This document shows positions 1 through 5,958 of a stretch of 6,070 nucleotides of DNA, piece after piece. A program made the translations under genes and the position numbers. The notes under the pieces were generated by a model that was given only the letters and a program-made list of their open reading frames with translations, did not search any database and had not been told where the DNA came from. The stretch is from Pseudomonadota bacterium (GTDB lineage Bacteria > Pseudomonadota > Gammaproteobacteria > Pseudomonadales > Azotimanducaceae): NCBI GenBank assembly GCA_027622495.1, contig JAQBYL010000267.1, positions 1-6,070 on the forward strand, given 5' to 3'. The stretch's first letter is position 1. Each line of letters opens with the position of its first letter.

Positions 1-70
1 ACCTATCGGCCAAGGGCTGTGCACCCCAACTGTTTGAAATTGAGTCACTTTTAGCTCGAGCTCAGCCAGG

Positions 71-90
71 GTGGATTCCAAGTGGATTCC
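71..90. repeat. Tandem 9-bp repeat GTGGATTCC
   Basis: GTGGATTCC occurs at 71-79 and again at 82-90, separated by two bases, which gives an 11-bp period (about one helical turn). It lies in non-coding DNA. It could be a protein-binding site with both copies on the same DNA face, or the remnant of a mobile-element edge. The sequence does not allow a choice between these. Confidence 0.45.
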
Positions 91-96
91 CCGGTG

Positions 97-125
97 AAAA
101 AGCCACGCGCTAGCGAAATGGCGCG
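97..125 (-). terminator. Weak candidate intrinsic terminator, minus strand
   Basis: A GC-only 5-bp stem pairs 106-110 (CGCGC) with 121-125 (GCGCG) around a 10-nt loop. Read on the minus strand it is followed, after TGGC, by a run of five T (complement of 97-101). It could stop leftward read-through from the nagB operon, but it lies more than 220 nt past the nagB stop and the stem is short. An alternative 5-bp stem, 111-115 with 124-128, competes with it. Confidence 0.25.
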
Positions 126-129
126 CTAA

Positions 130-186
130 GCCCCCCCGTATACGCAAGGGGCCAGGGAGGAACCACGGGAGGGGGGCATGGGGGGC
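130..186. other. C-run and G-run tract, possible G-quadruplex
   Basis: Seven C at 131-137 are followed by G runs at 148-151, 155-157, 167-169, 171-176 and 180-185, a strongly strand-asymmetric block in non-coding DNA. GCCCC (130-134) can pair with GGGGC (148-152). The palindrome CGTATACG lies between the runs at 137-144. The G runs could support a G-quadruplex on the plus strand, although one loop would be 9 nt, longer than the canonical limit. No gene explains this composition. Confidence 0.4.
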
Positions 187-201
187 CACACACATTTTTG
201 G

Positions 202-222
202 GTATTTGATGAAATACTTTTT
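202..222 (+). terminator. Candidate intrinsic terminator, plus strand
   Basis: GTATTT (202-207) and AAATAC (212-217) form a perfect 6-bp inverted repeat with a 4-nt loop, followed at once by five T (218-222). This is the layout of a Rho-independent terminator for rightward transcription, presumably from a gene left of the window that converges on nagB. The stem is AT-rich and therefore weak. Confidence 0.35.
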
Positions 223-301
223 ATCGGCCAAAATCACAAACTCGATACTTGCTAAACAAATGAGTGTTTGCGACTCTTTCTCAGAAGAAGAATGCTATAA
301 G

Positions 302-329
302 TCGCTCATCGTAGAAGGCTATGAGGCGA
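302..329 (-). terminator. Hairpin just downstream of nagB, possible operon terminator
   Basis: TCGCTCAT (302-309) pairs with ATGA-GCGA (321-324 and 326-329), leaving one bulged G at 325 and an 11-nt loop. It begins 17 nt beyond the nagB stop codon. On the minus strand it is followed by a moderately T-rich stretch, not a clean T run. It could terminate the minus-strand operon or protect the 3' end of the mRNA. Confidence 0.35.
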
Positions 330-346
330 ATTTATCGCAACATGCT

Positions 347-1120
347 CTAAGCTATTCTGTCGTCTAAGCCACCCGGATGAACCGTATCATAATAGTCGCG
401 CAGCCGCAGATCGGCAGCCGCGGCAACATCAATCAGGATAGTGGTGCGAGGGTGAAGCTGTAGCGCCGAGGCCGGGCAAGCTGCGGATAATGGTCCTTCG
501 ACCATCTGCGCAACGGCTTGGGATTTCCCTGATCCTGTGGCCAGAAGAAGGATTTCACGCGCATCAAGGATAGTCCCGATACCCATGGTAATGGCAAGGC
601 GTGGCACAATCTCTCCCGGGGCAAAGAAGCGTGCGTTGTCGGACACGGTCTTATGTGTCAGCGTCTTGATGCGCGTGCGAGATCCAAGAGAAGAGGTGGG
701 CTCGTTGAAACCAATATGTCCATTCGCGCCCAATCCCAGTAATTGAAGATCTATTCCTCCAGCGGCCAGAATTGCTACTTCGTAGTTATCGGCCTCCGCA
801 ATGGGGTCAGCAGCGTCACCGCGTGGTAGGTGTGCTTGATCTGGTGGCATTTGAATGGCATCAAACAGATGGGTTTGCATATAATGCGCATAGCTTTGCG
901 GGTGTGTCGGCGGCAATCCCACATATTCATCAAGGTTGAAACTAGTGAAGGCGGCAGGGCCGCGCCCCAAATGTTCTCGCAAGGCTGCATAGACGGGTTT
1001 CATCGTACCGCCTGTCGCAAGACCGAGCACAGCATGTGGAAAGGAGGACAGCTTTGCCGCAATCCTATTCGCGGTTTGGGCGCTGGCGGTGGCTGCATCG
1101 GGGTAAATCAAAATCTTCAT
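347..1120 (-). CDS. nagB: Glucosamine-6-phosphate deaminase NagB
   Basis: NagB converts glucosamine-6-phosphate to fructose-6-phosphate and ammonia in the cytoplasm, the step that feeds amino sugars into glycolysis. The protein is 257 residues, against 266 in E. coli. Visible motifs are the phosphate-loop segment LATGGT, the NLDEYVGLP block with the catalytic Asp at about residue 64, and the family signature NGHIGFNEP with His135 and Glu140. E. coli has Asp141 where this protein has Asn133; Asn is also common in Bacillus-type NagB. The block SSLGSRTRIKTLTH keeps the Ser, Arg and Lys positions that bind the allosteric effector GlcNAc-6-phosphate in the E. coli enzyme. I chose ATG at 1120 because MKILIY aligns with the E. 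coli N-terminus. A TTG at 1141 would add seven residues, and neither start has a clear Shine-Dalgarno site. It is the last gene of the minus-strand operon, 33 nt after the transporter gene. Confidence 0.95.
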   Translation of the reverse strand: MKILIYPDAATASAQTANRIAAKLSSFPHAVLGLATGGTMKPVYAALREHLGRGPAAFTSFNLDEYVGLPPTHPQSYAHYMQTHLFDAIQMPPDQAHLPRGDAADPIAEADNYEVAILAAGGIDLQLLGLGANGHIGFNEPTSSLGSRTRIKTLTHKTVSDNARFFAPGEIVPRLAITMGIGTILDAREILLLATGSGKSQAVAQMVEGPLSAACPASALQLHPRTTILIDVAAAADLRLRDYYDTVHPGGLDDRIA

Positions 1121-1153
1121 CTGGAATCTGTTTTCGGACAAGGGAAAGAAAAG

Positions 1154-2041
1154 TTAACTGATAGGAACGGGGCGATCTTGTTGCCAGATCCAGAGTAGGC
1201 AGCCGAGAATGATTGCCGCACCGCCGATCAAATGCGCGGTGGGTAGCTCGGCAAAGAACATCCATCCCGCTGCTGTGGCGAAAAGAATGGATCCGTAGGA
1301 AATTGGCGCCAACACGGCGGCCTCTTGCGCGCGGTAAGCGCGTAAAAAGCAATATTGCCCTGCTTGGCCAAGGACGCCTATGGCGATAAGTGCAGGCCAA
1401 TCACTGGCGCTGACGGGCTGCCAGGTCAGAATTGCTGGCACTGCCGTCAGCAAGGTCAAGCCAAGGGTGTAGAACAGCATCATTACCGTCGGGCTTTCAC
1501 GTCGCAGCGCGCGGGTCTGAACCACGGCCAGAGATCCGAACACCACCGAGACCGCTGCAGCGATTAGGCCGGTTGCCGCGATATTGCCCCCCAAACTGCC
1601 GCGCAAGTCCGGGACTACGGCAATGGCTACGCCGCACACGATGCCGACCGATCCGATCCAGCGCACACGTGAGATCGCTTCCCTCAATAAAGCGACAGCT
1701 AGCAGCGTGGTGATGATTGGGCGGAGGTAACCAATTGCATTTACCATAGCTAACGGCAGCGCGGTTAGCGCGACGAAATTGGCACTGAGCGCGATGGCGT
1801 TGCAACCGACGCGGAATGCGTTTCGCCACGGTGCGTGCATGGCAAGAAGATCGGCGCGTCTGGTCCACACCAGTGGCAAAATCAACACTAGACCCACGGC
1901 GGCACGCAGAAACACAATCTGTATCGCAGCGAAATCTGCGCCGGTGAATTTCACAAGAACTGTCATGCCGGTAACGAGCGTAATATCCGACAAGAGCCAG
2001 AGCACGCCACTGTTTGCCTGCGGGGAAACTTGTTTTCCCAT
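1154..2041 (-). CDS. EamA/DMT-family inner-membrane transporter
   Basis: This 295-residue hydrophobic protein has the layout of drug/metabolite transporter (EamA) proteins: about ten membrane helices in two five-helix repeats. Approximate helix positions are 12-31, 38-58, 75-94, 97-118, 126-144, then 154-174, 186-206, 214-232, 241-262 and 268-287. Each repeat ends with the usual acidic residue followed by a glycine-rich helix (LLREAISRVRWIG near 118-130 and FFAELPTAHLIGG near 262-274). Family members move small metabolites, amino acids, nucleotide-sugar-like compounds or S-adenosylmethionine, and the substrate cannot be read from sequence. The ATG lies only 4 nt after the deacetylase stop codon with no good ribosome site, so translation is probably coupled to that gene. 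In this operon it might export a by-product or move an amino-sugar derivative; that is inference. Confidence 0.88.
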   Translation of the reverse strand: MGKQVSPQANSGVLWLLSDITLVTGMTVLVKFTGADFAAIQIVFLRAAVGLVLILPLVWTRRADLLAMHAPWRNAFRVGCNAIALSANFVALTALPLAMVNAIGYLRPIITTLLAVALLREAISRVRWIGSVGIVCGVAIAVVPDLRGSLGGNIAATGLIAAAVSVVFGSLAVVQTRALRRESPTVMMLFYTLGLTLLTAVPAILTWQPVSASDWPALIAIGVLGQAGQYCFLRAYRAQEAAVLAPISYGSILFATAAGWMFFAELPTAHLIGGAAIILGCLLWIWQQDRPVPIS

Positions 2042-2045
2042 ATGG

Positions 2046-4400
2046 TCAGGCCGGCTGTATCAGGTTGCACATCAACCGGAACGCGCCCGGCACCATACGG
2101 TCCATCTGGTGATGCAGCACAAGACTGGTGTGGGTATGTCGTCCTTTGCCGATCCGCGCAGACAACAGCGCGCCTTTGAGTGGGGTTTCGTCCGCATCCG
2201 ACATAGCAAGAAGTGGTGTGTAGGCTGCGTCCCAATCAGCTGCAAAATAGAGCCCCCGCTCTTTGTCCCAGCCGTCGAAGTCGACAGGAGTGATGACATT
2301 GGGTGCTGTCAACAGCGGATAGTCAGGATCAAGGATTGTAACCTTTGCTGCGGAGTCAGTCACTCGCCAGCGTAATGACGGTGTGCCGATCTTCAGCCTG
2401 CGTGGCGGCGTTGTGTCATTGTTCCAGCCCTGATCGGGGCGTTGGTAAAGCGTGACAAGGTGCCCGCCTTTTTCGACAAATGCGTGCAAGCGGGTGGTGG
2501 CTGCGGTAAGGTCTGGACGGTTTCCGTAAGCAACAACGCCGACTAAGACGGTGGTATAGGTGGCGAAATCCTCTTGTGGTGTGATGTTTTGCAATATCGT
2601 GACATCAAGACCCAGGCGCAACAGCCAGTTTCCGATGGAATCACCTGACCCAATGTAGGCAATCCGTGCTTTTTCGGGCAAGGTCAGATCCAGTGTTAGA
2701 ATTTGCAGGCCAGCCTGTTCTGGATACCGCACAGTGCCGATATGCGGATACGCAGCCGTTGTTGTCGCCTGCGCCTCTCGCCCGCCGATATGCGCGGGCA
2801 GCGTAACAAGTCCCGGGGCTAAATCGGCAGATGGAGTGATGGTGAGGACGGTGCCCTCTTGTGCCAGGTGCCATCCTTGTGGGATGTCGAAATCAGGTGT
2901 CCCGGTGACAGTTGCTGTTAGCGGACCAGCGTCTCCCGTGCGGCGGATGAAGCGTGCAGGATGCAGCGCAATATCTTGGGTTGGCACAACTGTCAGCGGG
3001 TGTTCGAGATCAACATTGATCTGGATGTCCCGACCGGCGATGTTCGCTGACAAAACGAGCCAGCTATGGCCGTTTCCTCCAAGCGGATCGAAACTTGAAA
3101 CGAATGGGGTGGTGAAGGGTGCATTCGGATCGACCTGCAGCGCCAGATCAGCAGCGCGATCTATCATCGAGGCGGTCTCTCCGGTGACACCGGTGGGAAG
3201 TTTAAGTGAAATGCTGACATCCGTGGCCATAAAAGGTGTCGTCTGAGCGACATGGATTGTTTCGCGACCACCCGGTACAAGGGCTGCATTTTTTGATCCA
3301 GCGATCAATGACAGGCCAGCCGCCTCGGCGAGCGCCAGACCGATTTCACGGCGCTTGCGGGTCAGGCGGTGGCCATGGGCGTTCTGGAAGTCTAGGTTCG
3401 CCATCCGCTGCGCGGATTCCATCGCCGCATCAGCCTGCGCCAGCGCTGCCTGAACTGCCTTGGCGTCCGGGAACGCAGACTGGGCTTGGGCAATGGCTTC
3501 GGCGGCAGTGATGAGTGCCTGCGCCGCCGGGCCGGCAAGCTGGGCGAGGTCCGCGACCGCGTGGGGCAGGGTTTCGGCAATAAGCTCTTCAACACCCCCG
3601 TTGACGCGGTGCAGTTGCCAGGTGTCCTGAGGTTTGTCAGACCAATGCCCCATCCCCTGCGACGCGTGGCGCGCGCGTGACCACTGACCGATCTCGGTGT
3701 AAGTGACACCGGTGGTCGGATCTTGCGGTGCGGCGGTGATCGTCAGAGTTGCTGGCGGCGGCGGCAGCGCGTCGTCGTAGGTGCCACCACCGCCTGACCA
3801 CGCGGGCAGATAATGATGTGTCACGGTCCAGGGCCGGTCCGGATGATCCATCAATTTGTCTGGGTCTGCGGCCAAGGCAATGGCCTGTTCTGCGGCACGA
3901 GTCATCGCGCGGTGATGACCATGTTGGCCGGGCACATCCAGAAAGGTCGGCAGAACAACATCCGGACGATAGTGTCGGTAAGCGCGCGCAAGTCTCTCTA
4001 CGATCAATTCTTCGTTCCAGCGATGAAATGTATCGTCACCATCCTTGGAAAAGCCAAAATCATGCACCGTGTCGTCTGTTCCGAAACCCAGCCACGCCAC
4101 ATCGCAATCCAGAACGCGTGCGGCCTCTTCCATTTCGCGGGTGCGGATCAGGCCCAACATGCCACCGCGTTCAGGCCCCAATGTGTTCTGTCCACCTTCA
4201 CCGCGGGTGGAACAGGCGACAATGACCCGCAGCCCCTGTCCGTAACGCAGCCATGCCAACAGACCGCTTTGTTCGTCGTCAGGATGCGCCCCTGTGTTCA
4301 TGATGGTCAGGACGCTGTCCAAGCGTGACAACGCACGGGATAGGCGCATCAGGGCAGGCGCAGCTTCGCGGCGGGCAAGACGGGTTTGGTCGGCAGTCAT
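2046..4400 (-). CDS. Large PIG-L/LmbE-family N-deacetylase, multidomain
   Basis: The protein has 784 residues and no signal peptide or membrane helix, so it is probably cytoplasmic. Residues about 30-200 form a PIG-L (LmbE) zinc deacetylase domain. The AHPDDE motif (38-43) supplies His39 and Asp42 as probable zinc ligands and Asp41 as general base. TRGEGG lies at 65-70, and the third histidine cluster QHGHH at 159-163 gives His163 as the likely third ligand. This family hydrolyses N-acetyl groups of GlcNAc-type sugars, as in MshB, BshB and archaeal diacetylchitobiose deacetylase. A family-like SRARHASQGMG segment follows at 241-251, then an Ala-rich helical stretch (270-335), beta-rich, probably Ig-like segments (about 370-570), and a Rossmann-like C-terminal part (578-660) resembling glutamine-amidotransferase/ThuA-like folds. 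The start is ATG at 4400, preceded by AAGGA with a 7-nt spacer; an upstream in-frame extension to 4682 lies inside the regulator gene and is rejected. The exact substrate is unknown. Confidence 0.9.
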   Translation of the reverse strand: MTADQTRLARREAAPALMRLSRALSRLDSVLTIMNTGAHPDDEQSGLLAWLRYGQGLRVIVACSTRGEGGQNTLGPERGGMLGLIRTREMEEAARVLDCDVAWLGFGTDDTVHDFGFSKDGDDTFHRWNEELIVERLARAYRHYRPDVVLPTFLDVPGQHGHHRAMTRAAEQAIALAADPDKLMDHPDRPWTVTHHYLPAWSGGGGTYDDALPPPPATLTITAAPQDPTTGVTYTEIGQWSRARHASQGMGHWSDKPQDTWQLHRVNGGVEELIAETLPHAVADLAQLAGPAAQALITAAEAIAQAQSAFPDAKAVQAALAQADAAMESAQRMANLDFQNAHGHRLTRKRREIGLALAEAAGLSLIAGSKNAALVPGGRETIHVAQTTPFMATDVSISLKLPTGVTGETASMIDRAADLALQVDPNAPFTTPFVSSFDPLGGNGHSWLVLSANIAGRDIQINVDLEHPLTVVPTQDIALHPARFIRRTGDAGPLTATVTGTPDFDIPQGWHLAQEGTVLTITPSADLAPGLVTLPAHIGGREAQATTTAAYPHIGTVRYPEQAGLQILTLDLTLPEKARIAYIGSGDSIGNWLLRLGLDVTILQNITPQEDFATYTTVLVGVVAYGNRPDLTAATTRLHAFVEKGGHLVTLYQRPDQGWNNDTTPPRRLKIGTPSLRWRVTDSAAKVTILDPDYPLLTAPNVITPVDFDGWDKERGLYFAADWDAAYTPLLAMSDADETPLKGALLSARIGKGRHTHTSLVLHHQMDRMVPGAFRLMCNLIQPA

Positions 4401-4412
4401 GGCAGCATCCTT
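4401..4412 (-). promoter_or_regulatory. Ribosome binding site of the PIG-L gene
   Basis: On the minus strand AAGGA (4408-4412) sits 7 nt before the ATG at 4400. It settles the start of the deacetylase, since the longer open frame upstream overlaps the ROK gene by some 260 nt. Confidence 0.75.
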
Positions 4413-4420
4413 GGCTGGGT

Positions 4421-5674
4421 TCAGACAATGGCCTGATCCTCGTTCTGGTGAAGTTGCGGGGTGATGGCGTTGAAGAACGGCAGCGCAGCAGCCCCTAGTG
4501 CGGCAGATTCCTCGCCGGTCTGGCCGCTTTGCACGCGGGCCAGGAGCCGGTCGCGTCTGTTCGCGACGCTGGTAGGAATGGCCAGTCTGGAAATCAGGTC
4601 GTCCAGGACGGGCAGTGGCATCTTGCCTCCCAGAATGACGGTTTGCGGATCGAAGATGTTTTCCAACAGGCCTATCATCCACGACAGGTGCGGTGCGGCG
4701 CGGTCAAGCCAGGCCCGCAACCTAGGGTCCTGTGCCGCATGTAGTTGTAACAAAGCTGCGCTGTCCGGCGTCACGCCATCCTTGGTCATCCATTCTGAAA
4801 GCGCATGCAGCGAAACATAGCGTTCAAGACACCCTTTCTGCCCGCACTGGCAGGGCAGACCATCAGGTACAACGACGATATGCCCGATTTCGCCTGCGTT
4901 GCCGAACGCCCCTTTGAGCGGTTGGTCTCCGATCATGGCACCCATTCCAACACCCGCGCCGAAATAGAGCATGCAGAATTCGGACACGGAATGTCCTTGT
5001 CCGAACAGCATTTCGCCGACCGCGGCGGCGTTGGCATCGTTGTCGACGGTGACAGACACGCCGCAGCGTTTGTGCAGCAAGGCAGCGACATCGACACCAG
5101 ACCAGTCAGGAAGGGTTGTGGGGCCGACACCGGTCAGTCCCTCGATCTCGAACGGGCCGGGCATCACAACGCCGATGCCGATTAACTGGGCTTGAAACCT
5201 AGCGCGCAAGCGGGTGACCATACCACTGATCAGGTCAAGTACGACGTCAGCCGTCATGTCTGGTAAGGCTGTCAATTCCCTGGCGCGCATGTTGCCGCCT
5301 AGATCCAACACCACAGCGGTCAGCGAGCCGACGGCAATTTCCAGACCGATTGTGATGGCGCCGTTCGGGTTGATCGCATACTGAATCGGCGGCATGCCCC
5401 GGCCGGTCCGCTTGCGGCCCAGATCCAGAAGCATTTGCTCGTTCATCAGCTCGTCGATGATGTTGGCGACGGCCTGCGTTGAAATCTGCGCAAGATCTGC
5501 CAACGCCTTGCGCCCCAAAGGTCCGCTGCGGCGCAGCAGTTCTAGAACCACGCGACGGTTGTGTTCGCGGCTGCGACCGGGGTTTTTGCCTTTGGCTGTG
5601 CGGGCGGCGCGGGGTGTCTTGGGCGGTGGCGCATTTGCTGCTGAGGCCGTGTCCGAAAATGGTGAAACCGTCAT
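4421..5674 (-). CDS. ROK-family transcriptional regulator (NagC/Mlc-like)
   Basis: The 417-residue protein has a disordered Ala/Pro/Lys/Arg-rich start (1-35), a winged helix-turn-helix (about 36-100, recognition helix near STQAVANIIDELM at 65-77) and a ROK sugar-sensing domain (about 105-400). The ROK domain shows GIGVVMPGPFE (166-176), DNDAN (211-215) and the structural zinc motif: His265, then CQCGQKGC with Cys275, Cys277 and Cys282. The spacing matches His247/Cys257/Cys259/Cys264 of E. coli Mlc. The N-terminal nucleotide-binding signature of ROK kinases (DxGGT-like) is replaced by GLEIAVGSLTAVV, so it is most likely a repressor responding to a sugar ligand and not a sugar kinase. The start ATG at 5674 has AAAGGA (5682-5687) 7 nt upstream. 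It heads the operon, 20 nt before the deacetylase gene, and probably controls both itself and the divergent ABC transporter gene. Confidence 0.92.
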   Translation of the reverse strand: MTVSPFSDTASAANAPPPKTPRAARTAKGKNPGRSREHNRRVVLELLRRSGPLGRKALADLAQISTQAVANIIDELMNEQMLLDLGRKRTGRGMPPIQYAINPNGAITIGLEIAVGSLTAVVLDLGGNMRARELTALPDMTADVVLDLISGMVTRLRARFQAQLIGIGVVMPGPFEIEGLTGVGPTTLPDWSGVDVAALLHKRCGVSVTVDNDANAAAVGEMLFGQGHSVSEFCMLYFGAGVGMGAMIGDQPLKGAFGNAGEIGHIVVVPDGLPCQCGQKGCLERYVSLHALSEWMTKDGVTPDSAALLQLHAAQDPRLRAWLDRAAPHLSWMIGLLENIFDPQTVILGGKMPLPVLDDLISRLAIPTSVANRRDRLLARVQSGQTGEESAALGAAALPFFNAITPQLHQNEDQAIV

Positions 5675-5782
5675 GTCCGGGTCCTTTGGGTCGTTGGCGT
5701 CGTATTGTCACGATAGCCTTGCGCGGCAGCAGACACGTGGGCGAATTCTTTGTCCAGCTTGGGTTAAGGGAAGCTTGCATGG

Positions 5783-5816
5783 TACTTTTAATAACTCAAG
5801 TAAATTATTTTATTGA
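5783..5816. promoter_or_regulatory. AT-rich island, candidate ROK operator/promoter
   Basis: The stretch is about 80% A/T in otherwise GC-rich DNA. It contains the imperfect inverted repeat AATAA (5790-5794) and TTATT (5805-5809) with a 10-nt spacer. The run TTATTTTATTG resembles the AT-rich half-sites that NagC and Mlc bind in E. coli. It is a plausible binding site for the neighbouring ROK regulator, but symmetry is weak. Confidence 0.4.
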
Positions 5817-5948
5817 CGAACAGGGGTGTGTCGGTCCAGCTTGATCGCCAATCCCCTTGCTGCGGCGTTTGGGGGGAGGCCGTTAGAATACGACTGGATC
5901 GTAGGCAAAGGCACGCTGCATCACGCGACAGGATCAAGCCCACCCAAC

Positions 5949-5958
5949 GGAGGAAAAC
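5949..5958 (+). promoter_or_regulatory. Strong ribosome binding site of the solute-binding protein gene
   Basis: GGAGG at 5949-5953 followed by a 5-nt spacer (AAAAC) precedes the ATG at 5959. This near-perfect Shine-Dalgarno site fits the high expression usual for periplasmic binding proteins and fixes the start. Confidence 0.8.

Larger units (their letters stand above)
1..346. other. Non-coding, repeat-rich flank downstream of nagB
   Basis: No gene is supported here. Besides the repeats, hairpins and G/C runs listed separately, there is a perfect 10-bp palindrome AGCTCGAGCT at 53-62, a 10-bp direct repeat TATCGGCCAA at 4-13 and 222-231, and a small hairpin at 251-271 (stem AAACA/TGTTT, extended by GC pairs across a bulged T). 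Composition shifts from GC-rich (60-190) to AT-rich (190-345). No tRNA cloverleaf was recognised on either strand. Confidence 0.6.
5675..5958. promoter_or_regulatory. Divergent control region between the ROK operon and the sugar-transport gene
   Basis: This 284-bp gap between two outward-facing genes must hold both promoters. Visible elements are an AT-rich island (5783-5816), a 10-bp direct repeat GTCCAGCTTG (5752-5761 and 5834-5843) on either side of it, a TTGACG hexamer at 5813-5818 and TAGAAT at 5884-5889, a one-mismatch match to the -10 consensus on the plus strand. No -35/-10 pair has both good sequence and 16-18 nt spacing, so the start points are not assigned. No additional gene is seen here. 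Confidence 0.65.

Noticed and set aside
178..255. 25-codon plus-strand frame after a G-rich Shine-Dalgarno-like run
   Set aside because: The GGAGG-like context arises from the G-run block itself; the peptide is very short with no recognisable feature.
209..367. Plus-strand 52-codon open frame beginning MKYFLSAKITNS
   Set aside because: No clear ribosome site lies before it (the ATG falls in the loop of a terminator-like hairpin), it overlaps the nagB 3' end, and the product resembles no family I know. It remains a remote possibility.
1121..1141. TTG start adding seven residues to NagB
   Set aside because: The added residues have no counterpart in NagB families, and the ATG at 1120 aligns with the E. 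coli start; no ribosome site favours the TTG.
1779..2375. Plus-strand open frame of 198 codons
   Set aside because: It is antisense to and spans the junction of the transporter and deacetylase genes, both firmly identified; its product has the Arg/Pro/Cys-rich look of a GC-rich shadow frame.
2734..3246. Plus-strand open frame of 170 codons
   Set aside because: It is entirely antisense to the deacetylase gene, with no ribosome site or family resemblance.
3813..4328. Plus-strand open frame of 171 codons
   Set aside because: It lies antisense to the most conserved PIG-L catalytic region, whose AHPDDE and QHGHH motifs show the minus strand is the coding one.
4401..4682. In-frame 94-codon N-terminal extension of the deacetylase frame
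   Set aside because: It lies almost wholly inside the ROK gene in another frame, is Arg/Pro-rich shadow-like sequence without a family match, and the ATG at 4400 has a good AAGGA site and begins just before the PIG-L domain.
5394..5844. Plus-strand open frames reaching from the ROK N-terminus into the divergent control region
   Set aside because: They are antisense to the ROK helix-turn-helix coding sequence and lack a family signature.
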